Assembly: GCA_964019695.1 (NCBI GenBank)
Contig: OZ026524.1
Span: forward strand, 63,185,066 to 63,249,065
Source of the DNA: Loripinus fragilis
Lineage: Eukaryota; Mollusca; Bivalvia; Lucinida; Lucinidae
Length of the DNA: 64,000 nucleotides
Direction of reading: 5' to 3'
A program made the position numbers and the translations under genes. Every line of letters starts with the position of its first letter. Positions within the stretch are counted from its first letter, which is position 1. Shown in pieces: positions 36,934 through 46,167 of this stretch. Under the pieces are notes generated by a model, which was given only the letters and a program-made list of their open reading frames with translations, was not told where the DNA came from and did not search any database.

Positions 36934-37971
36934 TAAATCAGGAGCTATTTCTTACAGATCTACAGGGAATTGATTTTTCCTTTGTTCAAAATGCTGATCT
37001 TGGAGCAGATGCTGTCTATGAGATGTTTGAATCTCAAATATCTCAGGTAGTAAATAAACATGCACCAATAAAACAGGCATGCCAGAGGAAAAAAACTCCC
37101 ATGGATGATAGCTCTTTAATATAGGCTATTTTTCTAAAAAAAATCAGAGATTATTAAAATACAGAAATGCCAAAACATGGAAGAAGTATAGGAAACAGAG
37201 AAATTATGTTAATAACTAAAGAAAAAATCATTTAATGCTTATTTTCAAGAAAGATGTGTTGGTGGTGCTAAAACCGATAATTTTTGGAAAACCATAAATT
37301 TTAAACCATATTTGTCGAAGAAAAATATTAGCTCAGAACCTGAAATTATTTTGTCGGAAAATAGCACTTTAATTACTGACCAAAAGGAAGTGAGTGAGAT
37401 TTTTAATACTTTTTTTCATAAATGTTGCAGATGAGATAGGTAAGGGAGTCTCTTTTGACAGTTAAACTCACCCAAGTATTTGTAAAATTAAGGAAAACTC
37501 AAAAGAGGGTTTTCTTTTTTAGTTTTAGTTTCTCATGTGTAAATGAAGACAAAGTGTCCAAATTAATTGACAAAATGCAGATAAAGAAGGCTACCGGGGT
37601 GGATAAATTGTCATGTAATAAAATAAAACTGGGTAAACCGGTTCTCCAGTCCCCTTTGACGGGCTAGATAAATTTGTCTATACAGACATCAACCTTGCCT
37701 GACTCTCTGAAACGTGCACAAGTGACCCCTCTCCATAAAAAGAATGACCGCATTAATAAATCAAATTTTAGACCTGTCAGCATTTTCACCTCAATATCTA
37801 AATTATATGAAAAAGTAATTTCAGAACAATTAAGCCAGTATTTTGAAGACATATTTGACAGATATTTATGTGCATTTAAGAAGGGTCAGGGCTGCCAGAC
37901 TACTTTGTTAAGACTGCTTGAGGACTGGAGACAGGCTCTGGATAAAAATGAATATGAAGCTACTGTATTAA

Positions 37972-38337
37972 AGCTGCATAGTCTGTAACTTTTGATCTTC
38001 TAATTTTAAAAATAATGTTTTTATTTTTCAAGAAAACAGTAAAAATACTTAAATTCAGGTAAATATTTAACCATTTTCGTAAATCTTAACAAGTTATCAC
38101 TATCAAAACAACTGCATTTATGTTAAAATGCAACGGTCTAGAATTATTGGAGGGACGCAAATAATTACCAACAAGAGAAATAAACGCCTATTTGATAAGA
38201 TAATTCACTTTTCCATGCAGTTTTCAGCTGCACTGAATATTTTTATTTTGAAAACATAGCTTAATTCTACTTTTACAAATGATTTAAAAGAAAATAAAAA
38301 TTTTCGAAAAATGTTCATAGTTACAGAGTATGCAGCT
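37972..38337. mobile_element. TTAA-flanked MITE (piggyBac-like), 366 bp, inserted in LINE RT
   Basis: Termini AGCTGCATAGTCTGTAACT at 37972 and AGTTACAGAGTATGCAGCT ending 38337 are inverted repeats (19 bp, two mismatches). TTAA lies on both sides (37968-37971 and 38338-38341). Removing the element and one TTAA brings GCT ACT GTA TTA directly to ATG AAT CTC TCC, restoring the reverse transcriptase reading frame. No coding capacity; presumably moved by a piggyBac-type transposase elsewhere. Confidence 0.88.
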
Positions 38338-38814
38338 TTAATGAATCTCTCCAAGGCATTCGACTGCCTGCCTCATGATATTCTGTCAAAATTATCTGCA
38401 TATGGTCTGAGTAATGACTGTGTAAACCTTCTAAAAAAGTTACTTAACTGACAGAAAACAGCAGGTCAAACTAAGTGGTATTGTCAGCTCGTGGTCTGTG
38501 ATAAAAAAGGTGTCCCACAGGGTTCCATATTGGGCCCGCTTTTGTTTAGTATTTTTATAAATGATATATTTTACTTTTTAAAACATGGAACCTTGTACAA
38601 CTATGCAGATGACAATACAGTGTCCTTCAGTACACCTGACTTTGATGAACTTATACAAGTGCGTCAGTCTGAAAGTCAAATTTTGTCAGACTGGTTTCAG
38701 GATAAATCTATGCAGGCAAACCCTGATAAATTCCAGGCCGTTACAGTGGGGAAGAGGAAATGTCTTGAAGAGGCTCAGTCCTTTTTTATCTAAGCTAATA
38801 GACTCACTATATTT

Positions 38815-39051
38815 GAGCCTCGAAATGAGATTTCCAACAATGTGGTATGTGCGACCAGAAAAGGCTCAGACCAGCCTGCGCATACGCGCAGTCTGATCAG
38901 AGCATTTGCTAGTCGCTTGAACATTCTATGAGTGTTAAGCTACTGAGTGAACACCATTTGGAGTTTCTAAGCTTAAAAGAAGGCTGCATAGGCTCGTCTG
39001 AGTCTACACTTGTCAAAATGCCACATTGTTGGAAATCATGTGTCGCGGCTC
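38815..39051. mobile_element. GRGCCTCG-type MITE, copy in the LINE, 237 bp
   Basis: Left GAGCCTCGAAATGAGATTTC-CAACAATGTGG is matched by the inverted right end CCACATTGTTGGAAATCATG-TGTCGCGGCTC; about 34 bp of TIR with few mismatches. The core carries GCTCAGACCAGCCTGCGCAT and GCGCAGTCTGATCAG, as in the related copies at 55257-55491 and 56489-56721. LINE coding resumes on its right (ILSNFNHCPLAW). Confidence 0.8.
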
Positions 39052-40042
39052 ATTTTATATTTTTATTCTATCTAATTTCAACCACTGTCCACTAGCTTGG
39101 CATTTTTGCAATGAAAATAACTCAACATGCTCAAGGAAACACAAAACATTCAAAAACGTGCTTTAAGATTTGTTAATGAAGATTTTAACTCTACTTATGT
39201 GGAAAAGCAAATATCCCATCTTTACACATAAGAAGACTTAAAGCCATGGCAATTGAAACTTTTAAAATTCTTAATAACATGTCACCTCCTGTTTTATCTG
39301 ATTTAATTAATCTTAGAGAAAATTCAACATACAATTTTAGATATAATAATATTTTACAGGTACTTCAAGTTAGAACAAGTAATTTCGGTAATAAAAGTTT
39401 TAGATATGCTGCAGCAGTTCTATGGAACAGCTTCTCAGATGAATTTAGAAGGGCAAATAATTTGGGGCAATTTAAATCATTGATTGCAAATTGGAATGGG
39501 GAAGACAGTAAATGCAATTTATGCAGGTAGCTGTTCTATGGATCTGTCTGCTGCTATGCTTGTGCTTTGCATTTAGTATGATGTTTATATTAGCAGTTAC
39601 TCAGAGCTTATTTGCTTGTACTTACCTTTTCAGATAAGATGTTTTTGAGCTTTAAATCAATCTATCGATCTTAAAGCTCTCATTTTTGCTGTTAGCAAGT
39701 TGTGCTAGTCTTATGTTATTAATTTGTGCTTTTTATGACTTTCTGCTTTTGCATGCTTATTAATATAACCCAAGTGCTGTTTTATATGATTTCTGCCTAT
39801 ATTATAAACTAATGTGATAATCTGTTATTTGTAATGTTTTTCATCCATTTTATTTTTATTTACAGGTATTTATCTGTCTTAAATATGTCTGCTAATAAAT
39901 ACATGTAATAGCAGACAAATAGTTTGTGCAAGCAAAAGTTGTTGTTTTTTTCCTCAGTGGGGGCTCGCCTTTTTTTTGGATGGGGCCTACTCCCGATCAC
40001 TTTAGGCTAAGTCCCACTCGAGAAGTCCCAGATTTTTGCTGT

Positions 40043-40043
<1 letters not shown>

Positions 40044-40079
<36 letters not shown>
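40044..40079 (+). repeat. Poly-T tract (36 T)
   Basis: Uninterrupted T run within the 3' UTR-like part of the LINE. Confidence 0.95.
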
Positions 40080-40082
<3 letters not shown>

Positions 40083-40419
40083 TTCTTGATAAATGATGAA
40101 ATGATAAATATATATTATGTATTTTTATGTCTCAATTTTATAACTATGTATGTTTCCATAGACGGTCAAAAGCTCATCAGAGCTTATGTTTACTGTTATG
40201 TACTGCCATGCCGTCTTTAAATAAATTTTCTTATCTTATCTTATATCGAAGCTCATTATAATTGATAACCCATACAGCTACCATTGCATGAGATGAATGT
40301 TGCACCTGTGGAGATTATAGCTACACAAATCGCGATTGGATGTTGCCCACCTGTCTTGTACCGTGCACATCATGATGTTTGACTTTCATTCTTACTTGCT
40401 CATATGTGATAGCTTTGAT

Positions 40420-40735
40420 TAACACACGGTATGTCTTATTTTTACGGATATTTTTTTGAACTAGATGCTCCTAAATGCTGTTTCTATTTGTATGATCCTC
40501 GAGGTATGATCATTTTATGCTTTGTTCATAAGATTATAAATGATTTAGTTTTATGGACTCACTATGAAAAAAATGTACACTATAATGCCCTGTATGGGTT
40601 TAAATATGTTTAAATATTCACAGAGTGTTTATTCGTAGCTGTTGTGTATATGTTTAAAATGTCGGTTCAAAAGCTCTTTGGAACTTCTGTTTAAGTTATA
40701 GTCTCGATATGCCTACTCAAAATAAATCTTGTCTG
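40420..40735 (+). mobile_element. Possible second LINE 3' remnant
   Basis: CGGTTCAAAAGCTCTTTGGA, ACTTCTGTTTAAGTTATAG and ACTCAAAATAAATC near 40665-40732 resemble the 3' end of the LINE at 40165-40235 (GGTCAAAAGCTCATCAGAGC, TTATGTTTACTGTTATG, TTAAATAAATTTTC). Open frames before it are short and not recognisable. Confidence 0.4.
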
Positions 40736-41074
40736 TGGTTGATTTTTTTCAATCAGCATACGCCGTTACAGGTTCTTCGGCATTTTTCTCTCTGGTAATT
40801 TTATACATCAAAAAGAGATCTAAAATAAACTATTGGGAAAAAACTATTGAGATACAAGTATCTGGTCCTTCGTTTCTTTGAATCTCTCTGCCCTCCCAAT
40901 GAAGCGCCCAACTTCTTCACAAATCAACTCCCTCCAGCTGCATAGGACTGTCATAGCCAAGCAAGGTGTAGATATTAGGTGCATGAAATCCTAGCTCTTC
41001 TCTCAATCTTTTCAATATCTGGATCTAGCTTCATATCTTTTGTCTACCTATTGTCCTCCTGGAAACTTCTTACC

Positions 41075-42062
41075 CAGCTAGCAATCTATATGGGACCCAT
41101 ATGGGTCCCATGTGGGCACCCATATGGGACCCATATGGGCAGTGCAACCGGGTTCCATATGGGTTCCATATGGGTCCCATATGGGCTGGCCCATGTAAAT
41201 AAAATAAAATAAATGGTAGAAGCAGGGGCGGGTCCAGGATTTCTTGCAAGGGAGTTCAAATTTACAAAGGAAGTCTCGATTTGAAAATTGTATATCATTA
41301 TTTGGTAGTTTATGCTGATTTTGCTTTAAATTCCTCATAAAAATGGAATAATTTTGTCTCAAATAGGGGTTCAAGCGAACCACGTGAATCCCCTTTTGCT
41401 TTTTGCTTTTGCCGGTATACTGGTATCCCAGGGGGGGTACTCTGATATTTTCACACATACGTAGGTTCGGCACATTTTTTTGGGTTCAAAATTCTGAATT
41501 TCAATATTTTTTTGGGCTTTCAGAAAAATGAATATTTTTTGGGGGTTTGAAGATTTTGTGGATATTTTTTTGGGGTCATCACAAAATTGGGCTAGTTTGA
41601 GGGTCATTTCTATGCAATTTAGGGTCTTTTTTAAGGTCAAGGTACAGTATTGGGATATTTTTTTGGGTTGCTAAAATTTCAAATATTTTTTTGGGGTGGT
41701 TGAAATTCCTGATATTTTTTTGGGGTGAACGATAGATGCTGGGTCCGAGCCTACGTATGCGGAAAAAATTAGAGTACCCCCCCTGGGACTGGTATGCCCT
41801 CAACTTTGAGGATTATCACCAGTGGAGGGCGAGAAGGGAAATGGTAGTTGAAGAAACGAAGAAGATGAGGTAGAGTAGAAGAGAAAATTGGAAAGGCAGT
41901 AGGAAGTAAAGGAAGAAAAAGACAAAAGAGATAGAAGAAATGTTTTGAACTAAATGTGTCTAGATTGCTCGATCCCCTCTGTATCCGCAACTGTAGAAGC
42001 TAGCCATGCATTATAAACAAGGAAATAAGTTTATATGAAGATGATTATATCATTTCTTTTTT
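41075..42062 (+). mobile_element. CATATGGG-palindrome element, copy 1, with nested insertion
   Basis: Starts ACCCAGCTAGCAATCTATAT followed by densely repeated CCCATATGGGACCCATATGG (to 41182). It continues TAAATAAAATAAAATAAATG and GCAGGGGCGGGTCCAGG up to GTGAATCCCC near 41391, and resumes near 41975 with TCTGTATCCGCAACTGTAGA. The uninterrupted sister copy at 44785-45162 shows that ~585 bp were inserted between these points. Confidence 0.7.
41391..41975 (+). mobile_element. GGGGTACTC-type insertion plus purine-rich spacer
   Basis: GGTATCCCAGGGGGGGTACT at 41423 and GAGTACCCCCCCTGGGACTG near 41773 form inverted ends; inside these, CACATACGTAGGTTCGGC pairs with CCGAGCCTACGTATGCGG. Between them are repeated ATATTTTTTTGGG words. 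Related to 31640-31998. The stretch 41820-41945 is almost purely A/G. Confidence 0.65.
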
Positions 42063-44610
42063 ATGCCCCAAAGGAACTTCGAGAGGCATATAGTAATCGC
42101 ACTGTCCGTCCGTCCGTCCCGCTTCGTGTCCAGTGCATATCTCCTTTATTCCTTGAGGTAGGAATTCCAAGTTTGGTGTGTGGGTGCATCTTGGGATGAC
42201 AGAGTGTCGCATACAATTTTCGGGTCACTGTGACCTTGACCTTGACCTCTGACTTAGTTTTATAGTAAACACAATGTTTGTCCGTCCGTCCGTCCCACTT
42301 CGTGTCCGGTGCATATCTCCTATATTCTTTGAGGTAGGAATTCCAAATTTTATGTGTGGATGCATTTTGGGGTTTGCGGAGTGTCGCCTACCACTTTTGG
42401 GTCACTGTGATCTTGACCTTGACCTCTGAACTAGTTTTTAGAATATTCGTGTCCGAAGCATATTTCCTATATTATTTGAGGTAGGAATTTCAAATTTGGT
42501 GTGTGGATGCATCTTGAGATGAGGAAGTGTCGCGTACCATAATTGGGTCACTGTGACCTTGAACTTGACCTCTGACCTAGTTTCTAGAAAATGCATTGAG
42601 TTTTGTGCTTATCTCCTATATCCTTTGAGATAGGAATTCCAAATTTTGTGTGTAAATGCAACTTGGGATGACAGAGTGCCACATACCATTTTTGGGTCAA
42701 TGTGACCTTGACCTTGACCTCTGACCTAGTTTTAAGAATGATTGTGTCTGGAGCATATCTCTTATATTCTTTGAGGTATTTTTTCCATATTTCGTGTGTG
42801 GATGCATCTTGGGATGGCGAATTGTCACATTCCATTTTAGGGTCACTGTGACCTTGACCTTGACCCCTGACCTAGTTTTTAGAATAATCGTGTCCTGAGC
42901 ATATCTCTTATATTATTTGAGGTAGGAATCCAAAATTTAGAGTGTGGATACATCCTGAGATGGCAAAGTGTCGCGTACCATTATTAAGTCACTGTGACCT
43001 TGAACTTGACCTATGGCCTGGTTTCTAGAAACTGCATTGAGTCTGGTGCATATCTCCTATTCTTTGAGATAGGAATTCCAAATTTGGTGTGTAAATGCAT
43101 ATTGGGATGATAGAGTGTCATATATCATTTTCAGGTCACTGTGACCTTGACCTCTGACCTAGTTTTTAGAATAATCCTGTCCGGAGCATATTTCTTATAG
43201 TATTTGAGGTAGGAATCTCAAATTTGGTGTGAGGATGCATCTTGGGATGACAAAGTGTCCCGTACCATAATTTGGCCACTGTGACCTTGAACTTGACCTC
43301 TGACCTAGTTTCTAGAAACTGCATATAGGAATTCCAAATTTTGTGTGTAAATGCATCTAGGAATGGCGGAGTGGAACAAACCATTTTCGGGTCACTGTGA
43401 CCTTGACCTTTGACCTAGTTTTTAGAATAATCATGTCGGGAGCATATCTCTAATATTATTTGAGCTAGGAGTCTCAAATTTGGTGTGATGATGCATCTGG
43501 GGATGAGGAAGTGTAGCAAACCATAATTGGGTCACTGTGACCTTGAACTTGACTATGACCTAGTTTTAAGAATAATCGTGTCCGGAGCACATCTCTTTTA
43601 TTATTTGAGGTAGGAATCTCAAATTTGGTGTGTGAATGCATCTTGGGATGACGAAGTGTCGCATAGCACAATTGGTTCACTATGACCAAGAACTTGACCT
43701 CTGATCTAGTTTCTAGAAACTCCATTAGGTCTGGTGCATTTCTCCTATTTTCTTTGAGATAGGAATTCCAAATTTGGTGTTTAAATGTATCTTGAGATGA
43801 AGGAGTGTCACATACCATTTCGGGTCACTGTGACCTAAACCTCTGACCTAGTTTTAAGAATTATTGTGTTTGGAGCATATCTCTTATATTCTTTGAGGTA
43901 GGAATTCCAAATTTGGTTTGTATATGCATCTTGGGATGGGGGAATGTCACTTTCTATTTTCCGGTCACTGTGACCTTGACCTCTGACCTAGTTTTAATAA
44001 TAATTGTGTAAGGAGCATATCTCTTATATTATTTGAGATAGGGATCCCAATTTTGGTGTGTGAATGCATCTTGGGATGGTGGAGTGTCTTGTACCATTTA
44101 TGGGTCGCAGTGACCTTGACCTCTGACCTAGTTTTTAGGAAAATTGTATCCGGAGCATATATCTTGTATTATTAAAGATAGGAATCCCAAATTTGGTGTG
44201 TGGATGCAACTTTTGATGGCGGAGTGTCACGTACCATTTTTGGGTCACTTTGACCTTGACCTCTGGCCTAGTTTGTAGAATAATCGTGTCCAGAACATAT
44301 CTCTTATATTATTTGAGATGGGAATCCCAAATTTGCTGTATGGATACATCTTTGGATGCTGATGTGTCGCATACCATTTTTAGGTCACTGTGATCTTGAC
44401 CTATGACCTAGTTTCTAGAATAATCATGTCTGGAGCATATCTCTTTATTATTTGATGTAAGAATCCCAAATTTGGTATGTTGATTCCTCTTGGGATGGCG
44501 GAGTGGTGCAACCCATTTTGGGTCAATTTTACCTTGACAATGACTTTTGGCCTCATTTCTAGGTTGTTCGTGTCTGGAGCATATCTCCTATATTACAGCT
44601 AACTTTCCTC
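42063..44610 (+). repeat. ~145-bp tandem array rich in TGACCTTGACC
   Basis: About 17 imperfect units: GTGTCCGGAGCATATCTC, TTATATTATTTGAGGTAGG, AATCCCAAATTTGGTGTGTG, GATGCATCTTGGGATG, GGAGTGTCGCGTACCATTTT, GGGTCACTGTGACCTTGACC, TCTGACCTAGTTTTTAGAAT. The first unit is preceded by ATGCCCCAAAGGAACTTCGA and CCGTCCGTCCGTCC. Each unit contains TGACCTTGA, the complement of TCAAGGTCA, which is the monomeric ERR/NR5A (FTZ-F1) binding motif. Reverse-strand open frames of up to about 115 codons follow the repeat and are not credible genes. Confidence 0.9.
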
Positions 44611-44689
44611 AAATATGCCTTATGCTAGACCAATTCCTTTGGGGGCATTCGTCACGAGACTGTGACATTTCTTGTTTCTTTATGGGACT

Positions 44690-44785
44690 GTTATATGGGA
44701 CCCATCTGGGCAACCCGCATATGGGTAGTCCATATGGGACCCATAACGGCATGTTTGCTGGGTTAAGCCCGTACGGCTTATACCC
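44690..44785 (+). mobile_element. CATATGGG-rich element fragment ending GCTGGGTT
   Basis: GGGACTGTTATATGGGACCC, ATCTGGGCAACCCGCATATG, GGTAGTCCATATGGGACCC and GCATGTTTGCTGGGTTAAGC. The same end recurs at 45170-45335. GCTGGGTT here and ACCCAGCTAGC next to it could be the inverted termini of one family. Confidence 0.6.
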
Positions 44786-45340
44786 AGCTAGCAATCTATA
44801 TGGGTCCCATATGGGCACCCATATGGGACCCATATGGGCAGTGCAACCGGTTTCATATGGGTCCCATATGGGCTTGCCCATGTAAATAAAATAAAATAAA
44901 TGGTAGAAGCAGGGGCGGATCCAGGATTTCCTGCTAGGAGGTTCAAATTTACAAAGGAGGTTTCGATTTGAAAATTGTACATGATTATTAGATAGTTTAT
45001 GCTGATTTTGCTTGAAATTCCTCATATAAATGGAATAATTTTGTCTCAAATAGGGGTTCAAGCGAACCACGTGAATCCCCTCTGTATCAGCAACTGTAGA
45101 AGCTAGCCTTGCATTATAAACAAGGAAATAAGTTTATATAAAGATGATTATATCATTTCTTTTTTCTTTATGGGACTGTTATATGGACTCATATGGGACT
45201 CATCTGGGCAACCCGCATATGGGCTAACCCATATGGGACCCATGCGGAACCCGGTTGCACTCCCCATATGGGTTCCATATGGGTAGCCCATATGGGACCC
45301 ATATAGGCATGTTTGCTGGGTTAAGCCTGTACGGCTTATA
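44785..45340 (+). mobile_element. CATATGGG-palindrome element, copy 2, uninterrupted
   Basis: Repeats copy 1 from ACCCAGCTAGCAATCTATAT (44793) through GGTAGAAGCAGGGGCGGATC, GAACCACGTGAATCCCC and directly into TCTGTATCAGCAACTGTAGA and GATTATATCATTTCTTTTTT (45161). A further CATATGGG block follows to about 45325 and ends GCATGTTTGCTGGGTTAAG. Confidence 0.75.
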
Positions 45341-45394
45341 ATTCCCACCAACTAATGATTTACTTGTCATTGCTTCCGGTAAATTGAGAATTAC

Positions 45395-45724
45395 TTAATA
45401 TATGTTGGTCTGGTTGAACCTTCGAGATCTCCATAATTTATCGAATTGTGTCTTGAATTCCACAACTGCCTTTGAATTTACGATGGTAAGCTTATTCCAA
45501 ACTGGAATATTTCGCAGTGCAAATGAGTGTAACTTATTTGATTTGTTTGCACAGGGTCTATTTAATTTCAAGTTATGTCCTCTTAGCTGATTATTCATCA
45601 TCATACAACGGACACTGAAGAAGGTAGAGTTGTACAGCTTCAAGTTGTTCACACTCACAGAACCTCGAGGCCAATATACAGAACTAACAGAATTTTTTAA
45701 AAAAAGCTCATACTTGGTAAGCAA
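45395..45724 (-). pseudogene. LINE ORF2 C-terminal remnant, reverse strand
   Basis: Reverse-strand frame of ~109 codons containing LRGHNLKLNRPCANKSN, HSFALRNIPVWNKL and VEFKTQFDKLWRSRR. This matches the general pattern of the extreme C-terminus of CR1/L2-type LINE ORF2 proteins (RGH-LKL, H-FS-R--WN-LP, FK--LDK-W). It is a different family from the LINEs at 35-40 kb. No reverse transcriptase core is nearby, so it is a 5'-truncated insertion about 350 bp upstream of the ITM2 start codon. Confidence 0.65.
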
Positions 45725-46080
45725 ATAAAAACAATGAACAGCTGATCTGGGAACCAGTAATGAAAAAATCTAAAAACATTAATTGTTTATTGAGCGAATT
45801 CTATTACATAACAAATTTATACATGCCGTTAAACTATTTATAAATGCAAAAGGGTAGCCCTTTCTTTTCTGAAAATAGAACCAAACATAATTTAGAACTC
45901 AGTAGGTCTGTTGTCAGGGTACAAATGTGGCACTATCTTTGGGAGAAAACCATTTCGTCCATTTTCGCGATTTGAACATTTGTAGTTACACAAGCTAATG
46001 CGGAAAACAAAAATATTTTGGAAGGCGCTTCTGCAAAATTATATTGTTTGCTGAGAGAATTTGTGTAGTCTCTGAGAACA

Positions 46081-46167
46081 ATGACCATCATTAAAGTTTC
46101 ACGGGATGGTAAAGCCATCATAAAGAAGAAAGGAGATGAAACAGTCCTCCCTTTGGTACCAGGAAAC
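46081..46167 (+). CDS. ITM2: ITM2 exon 1 (start codon, cytoplasmic tail)
   Basis: ATG in a good context (A at -3, CTGAGAACAATGA) opens a frame MTIIKVSRDGKAIIKKKGDE and TVLPLVPGN, a basic N-terminal tail like the MVKV/MTIV starts of ITM2 proteins. The donor would be AAC|GTTTTT, which is a weak consensus, with phase 0 as exon 2 needs. A few codons of uncertainty remain; a short extra exon in intron 1 cannot be excluded. Confidence 0.65.

Larger units (their letters stand above)
36215..40245 (+). pseudogene. CR1/Jockey-type LINE with EN and RT remnants, disrupted
   Basis: Collinear remnants of a non-LTR retrotransposon ORF2. Endonuclease end near 36225-36520: FGDQNYDML, LANYSRMCLKSLNFC, GISDCHNFISTV. 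Linker 36936-37440. Reverse transcriptase near 37690-38780: LPDSLKRAQVTPLHKKND, FRPVSIFTSISKLYEK, KGVPQGSILGPLLFS and the catalytic YADD box at about 38603-38614. C-terminal tail 39080-39530: NHCPLAWHFC, ALRFVNEDF, AAAVLWNSFSDEFRR, ending CNLCR. The 3' end has a TCTTATCTTATCTTAT tail at 40225-40245. The 5' end is truncated inside the endonuclease. Frameshifts are visible (for example an extra A in the A-run near 38435) and three MITEs interrupt it. Not functional. Confidence 0.88.

Noticed and set aside
42584..43818. Reverse-strand open frames of 70-115 codons in the TGACCTTGACC array
   Set aside because: They follow the ~145-bp repeat, break between units, and have no recognisable domain.
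41078..45351. Open frames rich in YGTHMGPIW in the CATATGGG elements
   Set aside because: Low-complexity translation of a palindromic repeat on both strands.
45933..46121. Reverse-strand 62-codon frame overlapping ITM2 exon 1
   Set aside because: Antisense shadow of the 5' UTR and exon 1.
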